A stretch of 64,000 bases of DNA from Myxococcales bacterium (GCA_012517325.1 JAAYVF010000029.1:1-64000), one strand, 5' to 3'; positions 16,446 through 25,928 are shown, counted from the first letter of the stretch. The notes: generated by a model not told the origin, from the sequence alone. Numbers and translations are program-made.

Positions 16446-16949
16446 ATGCCTGAACGCTTGGTGCTTGCGTTGCTCGTCGTCTTTTTCGCGATCGGCTGCG
16501 CGACCGCGCCGGTCATCCTGACGCCGGCCGGCGTCGCCTGCCGATCCTACGAAAACCCCGCTTTGAAAATCCGCCTGCCGCTGCCCGCGGATTGGCGCGC
16601 CGACTGGAAAACCGAGCCCACCGCCATGCTGACCGTCCACGCGCCGGACGATTCGGCGTCGCTCGTCGTCACGCTCGATCCCCTGGCCTCCTCGGCCGAA
16701 AAAGTGCTGGAAGACGCCCAAAAGTACGCCGAGGCGCGGCAGAAATCCGCCGCGGCCGAACCGCTCGAAGGAAAATTCAACGGCCACCGCGCCATGGGCT
16801 ATCGCATCCGTGACGCCGCCGGAACCATCACCGTCTTCGCCATCGACCACGACCGCGGCATTTATCTGCTCATTCTGACCAGCCGCTCGACCGCGAACCA
16901 ACAAACCCTGGACTTCATCCTCGAACGGCTGCTTTTTATCGAGGAGTAA
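16446..16949 (+). CDS. Small lipoprotein (first of two)
   Basis: A 167-residue lipoprotein with lipobox AIGC (Cys18) followed by ATAPV, a lipobox context almost identical to that of RlpA at 41944. The mature part resembles the PsbP/DUF-type small alpha-beta domains that bind apolar ligands (IRLPLPADWRADW at the start, alternating strands, a helix SSAEKVLEDAQKYAEARQ and C-terminal strands); no confident family assignment. SD GGGAGG with 6-nt spacing. The next gene starts 4 bp after its stop, so the two form an operon. Confidence 0.75.
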   Translation: MPERLVLALLVVFFAIGCATAPVILTPAGVACRSYENPALKIRLPLPADWRADWKTEPTAMLTVHAPDDSASLVVTLDPLASSAEKVLEDAQKYAEARQKSAAAEPLEGKFNGHRAMGYRIRDAAGTITVFAIDHDRGIYLLILTSRSTANQQTLDFILERLLFIEE

Positions 16950-16953
16950 AACC

Positions 16954-17490
16954 ATGCGTTCTCGTTGGCTGCTAATTCCGCTGTTTCTTTGGTTGGCGGG
17001 CTGCGCCACCCTGCGGCCGACCCCGGTGGAATTTCCGCCGCTGATCAGCCGCAACCTGATCGCCCAGCAATTGTCCGGCCTGCCGCTGCAAGTCTCGCTC
17101 GATCCGTCCTGGGAAATGGTGCACAACCGGTTCGGCGATTACCTCTGGCGCGGCCCGATGCGCGTCACCGGCCGGCCCGAATTGCGTCTGACCGTCAGCC
17201 AGGATAGCCGTCAACCCTTGCCTACCCTGGTCGAAGCCGCCGCCCGGCTGCAAGGCGTCGAAGCGCCGACCCCGGCCAAAACCTACGTCGTCGCCGCACA
17301 CGAAGGCTATTGTTCGTCGGGATTTCAGGGCATGGCCGAACGGAAGATCGTCGCCATCGGCTGGCAGGAAAAGGATTACACCTTCCTGCTGCTAGCCAGT
17401 TGGGTCGATAACGAGGACGGGTCGGCGCTGGCGACCATGATCGACGCCATCAAATCGTCGCCGCCGATATTGGAAGAAAACCGCCGATAA
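16954..17490 (+). CDS. Small lipoprotein (second of two)
   Basis: A 178-residue lipoprotein with signal peptide and lipobox LAGC (Cys17), SD GAGGAG inside the previous gene's last codons. The architecture parallels its upstream neighbour (N-terminal strand LPLQVSLDPSWEMV, middle TLVEAAARLQG helix, C-terminal strand-helix VAIGWQEKDYTFLLLASWVDN...MIDAIKSS), so the pair may be distant duplicates. Function unknown; probably periplasmic, outer- or inner-membrane-anchored. Confidence 0.75.
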   Translation: MRSRWLLIPLFLWLAGCATLRPTPVEFPPLISRNLIAQQLSGLPLQVSLDPSWEMVHNRFGDYLWRGPMRVTGRPELRLTVSQDSRQPLPTLVEAAARLQGVEAPTPAKTYVVAAHEGYCSSGFQGMAERKIVAIGWQEKDYTFLLLASWVDNEDGSALATMIDAIKSSPPILEENRR

Positions 17491-17500
17491 GGCGGCCGGA

Positions 17501-19252
17501 TCAATTCTTCTTCAGCGCCGCGCGACCGACGCAGGCGATCAATCCCAAGGCCACCGACGCCAACAGCAAAACGCGGATGGTCCGGAAAAGCAGCAGCCAC
17601 CACGCGCCGGAATCGTGTCCGGCGGTGGCCGGCGACCGGAACGGCAACCAGCCGGAGACCGTCAGGCGGTCGTTTTCCTGCCGCGCGTCGATCACCAGGC
17701 GGCCGATTCGACTATCCAGGTCGCCGAGCAGTTCGCCGGCCCGCGGATTGACTTTGGTCAGCCACGCGCCGGCATCGATGCTGGCCAGCGCCGCGCGATC
17801 GGCGGCGGGCGGCGCGGCGCGCTCGCCCAGATCCGGCGGGACCGCGCCGGCGAGCAGGCATTGCCGGTAATATTCGGCCGCCTCGGGCGTCGGCCCCAGA
17901 ATCAGAAAATCGCCCGCCAGCCGCCAGTACAGCGACATTTTGTAAAAATACAGCCGCTGCGAATCCTGCAACAATTTTTGGGGATCGAGTTCGCCGCGGC
18001 GGATTTTCTCCAGCAGTTCGGCGGCGGGAGCGCGGTCTTCCGCGGGCAATTTGGCCAGCCACGGCGACGGGTCGACGTCGCCGGCCGCCCGGGTCAGCAG
18101 TTGCGCGACCGATTCGCCGTTCGGCCCGAGCGGCAGCCCGAGCAGCTTGGTCTGGGTTTCGGCGGATTTCGACATCGCGGCCAGCATATCCACCAGCTTG
18201 TTCTGGTTCGCCATTTGAAAAACGAAGACCGGCGATCCCGGCGTCGTCTCGGAGGCGGGCAGCGCCACCGCCATCTCCGGCCCGGAATATTCGAAGAACG
18301 TATTGAACATGAGCAGCGCCATTTTTTTCTGCAACGACTTCATCTCTTCGCCCGCGTCGACGATCCGCAACAGCAGCGGCGACAACCGCGAGGGCCGATC
18401 CACCCGCAAGCCGAGATAGGCCAGGGTTTGGTCGTCGGCCAGCGGGCGCGTCGCGAACGCGCCCGGCGCCGTGGCCAGCAAGGGGCTGACCGACTTGCCG
18501 GCGAAGGGCGCCAGCGTCAGGGTCAGATGCAAGCCGTCTTCCGCCAGCGTGGCCCGGGCGAAAGCGCGCTCCACCGCCCCGTCCTCAAGCAACAGGCGCG
18601 GATCGAAACCCGCCGGCGACACCGGCTGATTGAACAGGCGGCGGTTGAGCAGGTAAAGCCGCCCATCGCCGTCGCCCGCGAGATCCGCGCGATCGCGGCG
18701 CAGGTACTCCCGCAACAGGCGCGCTTTTTCGGGATCGGCGGTCGCGGTCGCCGCCGGCGATCCGACCGGCGACGGCAGGACGATCACCAGCCATTTGTCG
18801 CGCCATTGCAGGGAAACGCCCGCCTTCCCGAAGTCGCGCGCGAGACCGGCGAAGTCGGCGAACCGCCCCAGCACCCGCCCGGCAAAACCCAGATCCAACA
18901 GGATCCGATCTTGCGGATTTTCTTCTCCGCCGTTTGCCGGGGGCGTCGCGCGCAACAGATAGGCCGCGGAGACGAGAAAATCCAGCGCGGCGCGCGCGGC
19001 CGGTTTATGCAGATCCGCAAGCAATCGCGTCGTTTCCGCGCTCGATGCCTGGAATTCCGGCGCCGTCGATAAAAAGTCGAGCCAGCCGGCGCTTTGCAGC
19101 CGCCACAGCAGGCCGACCGGACGGGAAATTTCCATCACCCAATCGGCGTCGGCCGTTAAAAAATCCTCCACCGGGGTATAGCCGGCCGTCGCCGCCAGCA
19201 GCAACGCTGCCAGTAACAGCGCCGCAACCGCGTAAAGCAGGCGGGATTTCAT
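17501..19252 (-). CDS. Large envelope protein, both termini membrane-embedded
   Basis: A 583-residue protein with an N-terminal hydrophobic segment (~5-24) and a C-terminal TM helix (~555-577), leaving a ~520-residue extracytoplasmic region of alternating helices and strands rich in Ala/Leu/Asp. The composition and pattern recall DUF3352-type proteins, but I cannot confirm the family. There are no catalytic motifs. It is convergent with the small lipoprotein pair and divergent from the glycosyltransferase cluster, sharing an intergenic region with back-to-back promoters. Confidence 0.65.
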   Translation of the reverse strand: MKSRLLYAVAALLLAALLLAATAGYTPVEDFLTADADWVMEISRPVGLLWRLQSAGWLDFLSTAPEFQASSAETTRLLADLHKPAARAALDFLVSAAYLLRATPPANGGEENPQDRILLDLGFAGRVLGRFADFAGLARDFGKAGVSLQWRDKWLVIVLPSPVGSPAATATADPEKARLLREYLRRDRADLAGDGDGRLYLLNRRLFNQPVSPAGFDPRLLLEDGAVERAFARATLAEDGLHLTLTLAPFAGKSVSPLLATAPGAFATRPLADDQTLAYLGLRVDRPSRLSPLLLRIVDAGEEMKSLQKKMALLMFNTFFEYSGPEMAVALPASETTPGSPVFVFQMANQNKLVDMLAAMSKSAETQTKLLGLPLGPNGESVAQLLTRAAGDVDPSPWLAKLPAEDRAPAAELLEKIRRGELDPQKLLQDSQRLYFYKMSLYWRLAGDFLILGPTPEAAEYYRQCLLAGAVPPDLGERAAPPAADRAALASIDAGAWLTKVNPRAGELLGDLDSRIGRLVIDARQENDRLTVSGWLPFRSPATAGHDSGAWWLLLFRTIRVLLLASVALGLIACVGRAALKKN

Positions 19253-19299
19253 CTCCGAGCCCCCCGAAACGCCGAACGCGAATGGTTGATTTAGGCGCC

Positions 19300-19328
19300 A
19301 AGCTACGGGATGATGGGGCGACGGTCAA
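19300..19328 (-). promoter_or_regulatory. Minus-strand promoter for the envelope protein
   Basis: On the minus strand TTGACC (19328-19323), 17-nt spacer, TAGCTT (19305-19300), about 50 nt upstream of the ATG at 19252. It is back-to-back with the + promoter at 19336. Confidence 0.45.
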
Positions 19329-19335
19329 CCGCGCC

Positions 19336-19364
19336 TTGTGACCACTCCGACCGTATGCTAAGGT
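19336..19364 (+). promoter_or_regulatory. Plus-strand promoter for the glycosyltransferase cluster
   Basis: TTGTGA (19336-19341), 17-nt spacer, TAAGGT (19359-19364), with an upstream TG at 19356-19357 (extended -10). About 34 bp from the first start codon. Confidence 0.45.
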
Positions 19365-19397
19365 TCGGCACCTTAATTCCGGCGCGCGGGCGGCTTC

Positions 19398-20537
19398 ATG
19401 AACGGCAAGAAATATTCCATCGTTCACGTCATCAATTCAGCCCAAATCGGGGGTGGAATGAAGCACGTGTACGCCCTCTGCCGCCATCTGCCGCGCGACC
19501 GCTTCGACCTGTGCCTCATCGCCGATCAGGGCCGTTTTCTGGTGGACGAACTGCGCGAACTGGACGTGCCGGTGCACTTCGTCCCGCTGATGAAACACCG
19601 CTTCAATCCGTCCGCCGTGTGGCAAATCGCCCGGCTCGTCCACCGCGCCAAGGCCGACCTGTTGCATCTGCACGGCACCCGCGCGGGCTTTTACGGCGCG
19701 TTGGCCAAACCGCTGGCCCGGGTCCGCCGTTCGGTCTACACCGTGCACGGTTTTTCGTTTCACAAGGACATCGGGCCGACGGGGCGGATGTTCTACCTGG
19801 CCGTCGAGCGGCTTTGCGCCCGGGCGCATTCGCGGCTCATCTCGGTTTCGGGCACTGACCGCGACGAGGCCATCCGGCTCGGCATCTGCCCGCCGCAACA
19901 AATCCAGACGATCTACAACGGCATCGATTTCACGGTTTTCGATCCCGGGGCGGTCAACGGCTATTTGCGGCGGACGTTTGGGATCGAGGCGCAGACGCCG
20001 CTCATCGGGACCGCCGCGCGCCTCGTGCCGCAAAAGGGCGTGGAATACTTCCTGGAGATGGCGCGCTTGATCGCCGGCCGGCGCGGGGACGCGCGGTTCG
20101 TGGTGATCGGCGAAGGGGCGCAGGAAGCGCCGCTCCGGCAGCGCGCCCGGCGGCTGGGCCTGGAGGATCGCGTCCTGTTCATCGGCCCGCAACATCGGAT
20201 GCCGGAAGTCTACGCGGGGCTCGACATCTTCGTGCTCAGCAGCCTCTGGGAAGGGCATCCGCTGAGCCTGATCGAATCCCTGGCGATGGAAAAGCCGTCG
20301 GTCGCCTCGCTGACCAGCGGTTCGCCGGAGATCATCGACGACGGCCAGACCGGTTTTCTGGTTTCGCCCAAGGATCCCGTCGCGCTGGCGGACAAGGTGC
20401 TCTGGCTGCTGGATCACCCCGAACGGGGTCGGCAAATGGCGCGGGAAGGCCGGCGGCGGAGCCTGACCCGCTTTGACGAAAGCGCCATGACGGCCCAGAC
20501 TCGGCGCATCTACGACGATTTGTTGGCCACCCGGTAA
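19398..20537 (+). CDS. GT4-family glycosyltransferase
   Basis: A 379-residue GT-B fold glycosyltransferase. The N-terminal domain carries the acceptor-side GGGMKHV (residues ~18-24). The C-terminal domain has GTAARLVPQKGVEYFLE, VVIGEGAQE, the donor-binding EGHPLSLIESLAMEKPSV with the EX7E motif (E287/E295 region), and GFLVSPKD. The family uses nucleotide-sugar donors in cell-surface polysaccharide synthesis. It is the first gene of a four-gene + strand run with a second glycosyltransferase, an amidotransferase and a third glycosyltransferase, so a surface polysaccharide or glycolipid role is likely. Confidence 0.9.
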   Translation: MNGKKYSIVHVINSAQIGGGMKHVYALCRHLPRDRFDLCLIADQGRFLVDELRELDVPVHFVPLMKHRFNPSAVWQIARLVHRAKADLLHLHGTRAGFYGALAKPLARVRRSVYTVHGFSFHKDIGPTGRMFYLAVERLCARAHSRLISVSGTDRDEAIRLGICPPQQIQTIYNGIDFTVFDPGAVNGYLRRTFGIEAQTPLIGTAARLVPQKGVEYFLEMARLIAGRRGDARFVVIGEGAQEAPLRQRARRLGLEDRVLFIGPQHRMPEVYAGLDIFVLSSLWEGHPLSLIESLAMEKPSVASLTSGSPEIIDDGQTGFLVSPKDPVALADKVLWLLDHPERGRQMAREGRRRSLTRFDESAMTAQTRRIYDDLLATR

Positions 20538-20551
20538 GGAGCGGGCAAAGC

Positions 20552-21274
20552 GTGGATTGTTCGATCATCGTCCCTTGCTTCAACGAGGAACAGGCGCTGC
20601 CGCTGCTGGTGCGGCGGATCGCCGATCTGCGCGAACATTGGGACTGGTCGAGCGAACTGGTGCTCGTCGACGACGGCAGCCGCGACGACACCTGGCTGAC
20701 GATCCAGCGCCTGCGCGAAACGCACCCGTTCATCGTGCCGGTGCGCCACGCGGGCAACCGGGGCATCGTCGCCGGGTGGCGTTCCGCCCTCGCCGCCGCG
20801 TCCGGCCGCCACGTCGCGCTGCTCGACGCCGATCTGCAGTACCGGCCCGAGGATCTACCCGCGCTGCGGGAGAAGCTGCGGGAATCGATGGCCGACGTGG
20901 TCCAGGGCGCCCGGGTCAGCGAACCCAACCGCACGCCGCTGCGCCGGCTGATGACGGCCGGCCTGTCGCTGCTGCTCAACCTGCTGTTCGGCATGCATTT
21001 GAAAGACAACAAGAGCGGTTTTCTGCTCTGCCGCCGCGAGGTGCTGGCGGACGTGCTGGAGACGCGCTTCCGTTATCGGAACTTCACACATTTCATCGCC
21101 GTCGCCATCCACGCCCGCGGGTACCGCATCGCGCAGGTGCCCGTGGTGTTCGATCCGCGGGCGGCCGGCGAATCGTTCATTAAAAATCCCTGGCGTTTCG
21201 CCTTGCGTTCGTTGTTGGATTTTCCGCCCGCGTTGTGGGAATTCCGGCTGGCGCCCCGCGGGAGGAAAGACTGA
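20552..21274 (+). CDS. GT2-family glycosyltransferase
   Basis: A 240-residue GT-A enzyme starting at GTG (SD AAGGAG 10 nt upstream). Motifs: SIIVPCFNEEQALPLL, LVLVDDGSRDDT, and the DxD-type LLDADLQYRPED that binds the metal and nucleotide sugar. It resembles polyprenyl-phosphate mannosyl/glucosyltransferases but is shorter and lacks C-terminal TM helices; only a weak hydrophobic patch (SLLLNLLFG) is present. Its stop overlaps the asnB start (TGATG). Confidence 0.85.
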   Translation: MDCSIIVPCFNEEQALPLLVRRIADLREHWDWSSELVLVDDGSRDDTWLTIQRLRETHPFIVPVRHAGNRGIVAGWRSALAAASGRHVALLDADLQYRPEDLPALREKLRESMADVVQGARVSEPNRTPLRRLMTAGLSLLLNLLFGMHLKDNKSGFLLCRREVLADVLETRFRYRNFTHFIAVAIHARGYRIAQVPVVFDPRAAGESFIKNPWRFALRSLLDFPPALWEFRLAPRGRKD

Positions 21275-22983
21275 TGTGCGGTATTGCGGCCATTTGGGGC
21301 AAAGGCGAAATCGAGCCCATGACGCGTATCCTGACGCATCGCGGGCCCGATGAAGAAGGCTTTTTCCGGGACGGCCCGGTCCAACTGGGCAGCCGGCGCC
21401 TCAAGGTGATCGACCTGTTCACCGGTCGCCAGCCGATCCGCAGCGAGGACGGGACCTGCGCGATCGTCTACAACGGCGAGATTTTCAATTACCGCGCCCT
21501 GCGGGCCGAGTTGGAACCGGATTACCGCTTCGCGACCCAGAGCGACACCGAGGTGATTCTGCACGCCTACCGCCAATGGGGCCGCGATTGCCTGTCGCGC
21601 TTCAACGGTCAGTTCGCCTTCGCCATCTACGACGGCGCCCGGATTTTCGCCGCCCGCGACCGCCTCGGCGAAAAGCCGCTGTACTGGGCCCGCAACGCCG
21701 ACGGCTTTTACCTCGCCAGCGAGATCAAGGCCCTGCTCACCCAGGTGCGAAGCGCGCCGCGGATCGACGAATCGTTCTGGGCCTTCGACGCGGCGCTCGC
21801 CCCGGACACGATGTTCGACGGCATTTACGAACTGCCGCCGGCGCATTTGCTGATCTACGACGGCCAGAACGTGCGGATCGAACGCTATTGGGAAATTCCG
21901 AAACCGGACCCCGACGCGCCGGTCGACGAGGACGAACTGGTCGAGGAACTGCAGGCGCTGATCACCGACGCCGTGCGCCTGCGCATGGCGGCCGACGTGC
22001 CGATCGGCCTGTTCCTCTCCGGCGGCCTCGATTCCAGCCTGATGGCTTCCCTGGCCCGGCCGAACGAAACCTTCATCTGCCGGTTCCCGCTGGGGCCGGC
22101 GTTCGACGAATTCGCCTACGCCGAAATGATGGCGGGACGGATCGGCGCGCGCGTGCACGTCGTGACGCCGACGGCCGCCGATCTGCAACGCGACCTCGAA
22201 ACGATCGTCTGGCACCTCGACCAGCCGATCGCCACCGCCTCGACGATCAGCGAATTCAGCCTGGCCCGGCGCGCCAAGGAATACGTCACGGTCGTGCTCG
22301 GCGGCCAGGGCGCCGACGAAATCTTCGGCGGCTACGTGCGCTACCTGCTGATGGACCTCGAGCGCGAAGTGGGCGAATGTCCCGAACTGGCCAACTATCA
22401 TTCACTCGCCCGCTTCTTCTGGCGCCCCGATCTCTTCGCCGATCCGGCCGCCCGCTATTATCACCTGATCCATCGCGCCGAGGTCGCGGACCCGCTACGG
22501 CAGATCGACCGGATTCGCGCCTATTTCCAGGCCGGGCGCAGCCTGATCGATTGCCTGGGCCTCGCCGATATCCATTTGTCGCTGCCCAGCCTGATCACCA
22601 TGAACGACCGGGCCGCCGCCGCTTACGGCCTGGAAAATCGTTGCCCCTTCCTCGACCATCGCCTCGTCGAATTCGCTTTTCGCCTGCCGCCGCATTTGAA
22701 GGTGGCGCGTCTCGGCGCCAAAATCATTCTGCGCCGGGCGGCGCACGGCCGGATCCCGGCCGCGATCATCGACCGCAAGGACAAGAAGGGCCTCGTCGTG
22801 CCGATCCAGCAATGGCTCGACGGACCGCTCGCCGGGTGGGCGAAGGAATTGGAGCAATCGCTGGCCGCCCGCGGCCTGCCGCTGCCGCCGTCCGCCGGCC
22901 GGGGCGAGTTCGATCGCGGCCGCTACTCCCGGATCTGCCTGGAGTTGTGGTTCCGGCGTTTCTTCCCCGGTTGGCATGCCTAG
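21274..22983 (+). CDS. asnB: Asparagine synthase (glutamine-hydrolysing)-like
   Basis: A 569-residue class II glutamine amidotransferase. The N-terminal nucleophile Cys2 (MCGIAAIWG) is followed by the glutaminase domain (THRGPDEEGFF, YNGEIFNY). The synthetase domain has the PP-loop SGGLDSS at 249-255. Within a glycosyltransferase cluster this type often amidates sugar acids or peptide side chains of surface polymers instead of making free asparagine; which applies here is unclear. The start overlaps the preceding stop, SD GGGAGG. It overlaps the next gene by 8 nt. Confidence 0.9.
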   Translation: MCGIAAIWGKGEIEPMTRILTHRGPDEEGFFRDGPVQLGSRRLKVIDLFTGRQPIRSEDGTCAIVYNGEIFNYRALRAELEPDYRFATQSDTEVILHAYRQWGRDCLSRFNGQFAFAIYDGARIFAARDRLGEKPLYWARNADGFYLASEIKALLTQVRSAPRIDESFWAFDAALAPDTMFDGIYELPPAHLLIYDGQNVRIERYWEIPKPDPDAPVDEDELVEELQALITDAVRLRMAADVPIGLFLSGGLDSSLMASLARPNETFICRFPLGPAFDEFAYAEMMAGRIGARVHVVTPTAADLQRDLETIVWHLDQPIATASTISEFSLARRAKEYVTVVLGGQGADEIFGGYVRYLLMDLEREVGECPELANYHSLARFFWRPDLFADPAARYYHLIHRAEVADPLRQIDRIRAYFQAGRSLIDCLGLADIHLSLPSLITMNDRAAAAYGLENRCPFLDHRLVEFAFRLPPHLKVARLGAKIILRRAAHGRIPAAIIDRKDKKGLVVPIQQWLDGPLAGWAKELEQSLAARGLPLPPSAGRGEFDRGRYSRICLELWFRRFFPGWHA

Positions 22984-23824
22984 CGTCACCGCCATCGTCG
23001 CGACGCGCGACCGCCCGGAGATGGCGGCCGAAGCGGTGCGATCGATCCTGGCCCAAACCCGCCCGCCCGAGGAGATCATCGTCGCCGACGACGGCGACGG
23101 CCGGACGGCGGCTGCCCTGGCCGCGCGCTACGGCGTGCAGACCACCCAAAGCTGGAAGCGCGGGCCGGCGGCGGCGCGCAACGCGGCGGCATCGCTGGCC
23201 GGCGGCGACTGGCTGGCCTTCTGCGACGACGACGACACCTGGCTGCCGACGCGGCTCGAAAAACAACTCGCGGTGGCGGACGCGGACACCGTGCTGGTTT
23301 TCGCCGACGCCGACCGCAGCGACGGCCGTCGGGAGTCGGCGGGGCGGAAACCCGCGGCCGGGTCGGTTTTTCGCCGGCTGCTGCTCGACAACTGGATTCC
23401 GACCAGCACCGTGTTGTTGCGCCGTGACGCGTTCGAACGCGCCGGCGGCTTTCATCCGCGTTTTTCTCCGGCCGAGGACTACGATCTCTGGTTGCGCGTC
23501 AGCCGGCTGGGCCAGGTTCGGTTTTTCGCCGAACCGCTGGCGACCTATCGCATTCATGCGGGGCAACTGCAGAACCAGCAGCTCGAGATGATCGGCGCTA
23601 CCGTCGCCACGGTGGAAAACGCCTGGCGGGAAGGACGGCGCGAATACCACCGCCCGGCCGGGCTGTCCGGCCGCTTGCGGCGCCTGCATTTTCTGCACGG
23701 CCGCCTGCTGGCTCATCACGGCTTCCCGGCGGCGGCGCGCCGGGCCTATTTGCGCGCCTGGCGTTACGCCTGGTTCTATCCGCCGGCGCCGCTGTTCTGG
23801 CTCTTGAGTTTTATCGGAATTTAG
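22976..23824 (+). CDS. GT2-family glycosyltransferase with extra C-terminal helical region
   Basis: A 282-residue GT-A family enzyme: TAIVATRDRPEMAAEAV start, ADDGDGRT, an LAFCDDDDTWLP DxD-type motif, and the later SPAEDYDLWLRVS catalytic-loop motif typical of GT2 rhamnosyl/galactosyl transferases. The last ~60 residues are basic and aromatic with an amphipathic tail suggesting membrane association. It overlaps asnB by 8 nt and is convergent with, overlapping by 4 nt, the phosphodiesterase gene. Confidence 0.85.
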   Translation: MPSVTAIVATRDRPEMAAEAVRSILAQTRPPEEIIVADDGDGRTAAALAARYGVQTTQSWKRGPAAARNAAASLAGGDWLAFCDDDDTWLPTRLEKQLAVADADTVLVFADADRSDGRRESAGRKPAAGSVFRRLLLDNWIPTSTVLLRRDAFERAGGFHPRFSPAEDYDLWLRVSRLGQVRFFAEPLATYRIHAGQLQNQQLEMIGATVATVENAWREGRREYHRPAGLSGRLRRLHFLHGRLLAHHGFPAAARRAYLRAWRYAWFYPPAPLFWLLSFIGI

Positions 23825-25899
23825 TCGGCGGCGGCCGCGCTTTCGCGATCGGCGAGCAGCCGTAACGCCGCGCTCTGCCGCGCCGCGGCGAGCAGGGCGG
23901 CGCGCCCTTCCTCATCGCCGTTCGCCTGGGCGATCTCCTGCCAGGTCAACCAGGCGGCGACGAAATCGCGGTCTTCCCGCAAGCAGTTTTCCACGGCGTC
24001 CTCGGCCTCGCTCCAATCCTCGCGCCGCTGATACACCCGGGCGAGTTGCAACCAGGTGGCGGGATCGTCCGGCACCGCGTCCAGCGCCTCGTGCAGGTAG
24101 CCGATCGCCTCGCGCCAACGCTGTCGATCGGCGGCGAGGCGGCCCAACCGGCGATACGCTTCCACCGGCGGCTTGTCCGCCCGGCGAATCGCGGTGCGGT
24201 AGGCTTCGCGGGCGGCGTCCGGATTGCCGCTCCGCTCGTGCGCCTGTCCCAGCATCAACCACAAAGCCGGCTGTTCCGGATCCTTGCGCAGGGCGCGATC
24301 GAGCAACGTCGCGGCGTTCGCGGGATGGTCCAGGGCGAAATGGCTTTGCGCCAGCAGGGCCACGGCCGCGGCGTTGCCGGGATCGAGAGCCAGAACGCGA
24401 TCCAGCTCGGCGGCCGCCGCCGACGCTTGCTTGAGCTGCATTTCCACCGCCGCCGTCGCCAGCCCGACGACGACCCGAATCGCGAGCCCGGGTTCGCCCG
24501 CCGGCCGTTCGCCAAGCCGGCCGGCCGCGGCGACGAACTGCGCCAGGGCCTCGGTCGGCCGGCCATGCACCAGCAAGGTTTCGCCGAGCAGATACTGCCC
24601 GACCGGGTTGTCGGGATGTTCTTGCAGATCGCGCTGGGCCTCCGAACGGCAACCTTGCGGTTTGCCGGTCGCCAGCAGCTCGAGGGCATAGAGGTTGCGG
24701 TCGTCGAACGGGGGCCGCGGCGGATCGGCCGCTTTTTGCAGGAGTTGCAACCGGCGGACGATCCCGTCGTCGTGGAGCGGTCCTTCCTCGGCGTAGGGAC
24801 GTCGGATGAACGCGTCGAGGCTCGCCACTTTGGGGAGCTGCGCCGGCGGCGATTTCCAGACATTCGCGAACGGGCGGCCGGGCATCTGGGCCGACTGCGG
24901 CAAACCCAGAAACGCCAACGCCGTCGGCACGAAATCCGCCGCTCGCGGCGATTCCAACGTCGAGCCGGGAATGATGTTCGGGCCGTACAACGCCGCGATC
25001 CCGTGTCCGGGATGCGCAAAATCGCCCGTCGGCGTGCGGCCCGCGAGGTAGCTCGGATCGTCGGTGGCGATCAGGACCAACGTCCGGCTGTCCGCGAGTT
25101 CCAGCAATCGGCCGAGCGCTTCGTCGACCGCCCGGGCATACCAGCGCGACGGTTTGCCGAAATCCGGCGCCGCCGCCGCTTCGCCCGCGGCCAGCGCCGC
25201 GCCGGCATGGTGCCGGGCGCTGTTCAGGCCGTCGAGATACACCGCCAGCAATTGCAGGCGCGGCCAGACCTTGGCGGCCAGCGCGGGAACCTCTTGCAGC
25301 GAGGCCTGCGCCAGCCGGGAAGAAAAACGCCCACCGCGCGGCACCCGGCCGACGAACGAATCGTAATCGGGCTCGTGCGCGGGCACCGGCAACGCTTCAC
25401 CAGCCAGTTCGGCCAGCAAGCCCATGCCGCGATAAAAGGCGAAATCGTCGTAAGCGACCTTGACGTCCGGCGGCACCGGGGCGCTGCCCGGCCAGCCGAT
25501 CACCCCCGCGGGGAGGCGCCGCCGCGCGGCGATTTCCCACAACGTCGAACTGGCCCGCTCGGGGGCCAGCAACCGGCCCGTCTGTTCGTCCAGGCGAATC
25601 GGACCGGTCACGCGGTGCTCGGCCGGCGGCCGTCCGGTCGCCACCGATACCCAAAAAGCCGCCGGCGGTAACGGTTCGTCGCCGGTCAACGTTCCCGCCG
25701 CGCCTTTTTCGCGGAGTTGATTGAAATGCGGCGCCTCGCCGGCCTTCATCATGGCCTGCAAGAGATCCCAACTGACGCCGTCCAGGCCGATCAGCAAAAC
25801 CCGCGGTTGCTTGGACAGCGTGGGCAGGCAAGCCGACAAGCCCGCCAGGAGCAGCAGAACCAGGAAAAGCGGGGTCATCCGACGCATGGCTGGGGTCAT
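23821..25899 (-). CDS. Type I phosphodiesterase/TPR lipoprotein
   Basis: A 692-residue exported protein: a hydrophobic N-terminal segment ending in LSAC (lipobox, Cys ~24), then an alkaline-phosphatase-superfamily domain (LLIGLDGVSWDLL near 36, GDFAHPGHGIAALYGPN near 290, a nucleotide-pyrophosphatase-like layout), then TPR repeats (~400-690, e.g. LAQSHFALDHPANAATLLDRALRKDPEQ). A similar pairing occurs in large bacterial exoplasmic phosphodiesterase proteins of unknown substrate. One metal-ligand region is atypical, so activity is uncertain. It sits between the glycosyltransferase cluster and the Lon gene, on the minus strand. Confidence 0.8.
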   Translation of the reverse strand: MTPAMRRMTPLFLVLLLLAGLSACLPTLSKQPRVLLIGLDGVSWDLLQAMMKAGEAPHFNQLREKGAAGTLTGDEPLPPAAFWVSVATGRPPAEHRVTGPIRLDEQTGRLLAPERASSTLWEIAARRRLPAGVIGWPGSAPVPPDVKVAYDDFAFYRGMGLLAELAGEALPVPAHEPDYDSFVGRVPRGGRFSSRLAQASLQEVPALAAKVWPRLQLLAVYLDGLNSARHHAGAALAAGEAAAAPDFGKPSRWYARAVDEALGRLLELADSRTLVLIATDDPSYLAGRTPTGDFAHPGHGIAALYGPNIIPGSTLESPRAADFVPTALAFLGLPQSAQMPGRPFANVWKSPPAQLPKVASLDAFIRRPYAEEGPLHDDGIVRRLQLLQKAADPPRPPFDDRNLYALELLATGKPQGCRSEAQRDLQEHPDNPVGQYLLGETLLVHGRPTEALAQFVAAAGRLGERPAGEPGLAIRVVVGLATAAVEMQLKQASAAAAELDRVLALDPGNAAAVALLAQSHFALDHPANAATLLDRALRKDPEQPALWLMLGQAHERSGNPDAAREAYRTAIRRADKPPVEAYRRLGRLAADRQRWREAIGYLHEALDAVPDDPATWLQLARVYQRREDWSEAEDAVENCLREDRDFVAAWLTWQEIAQANGDEEGRAALLAAARQSAALRLLADRESAAAAD

Positions 25900-25928
25900 C
25901 CGGCAATAAAAATTAAAAAGGGGAGCCA

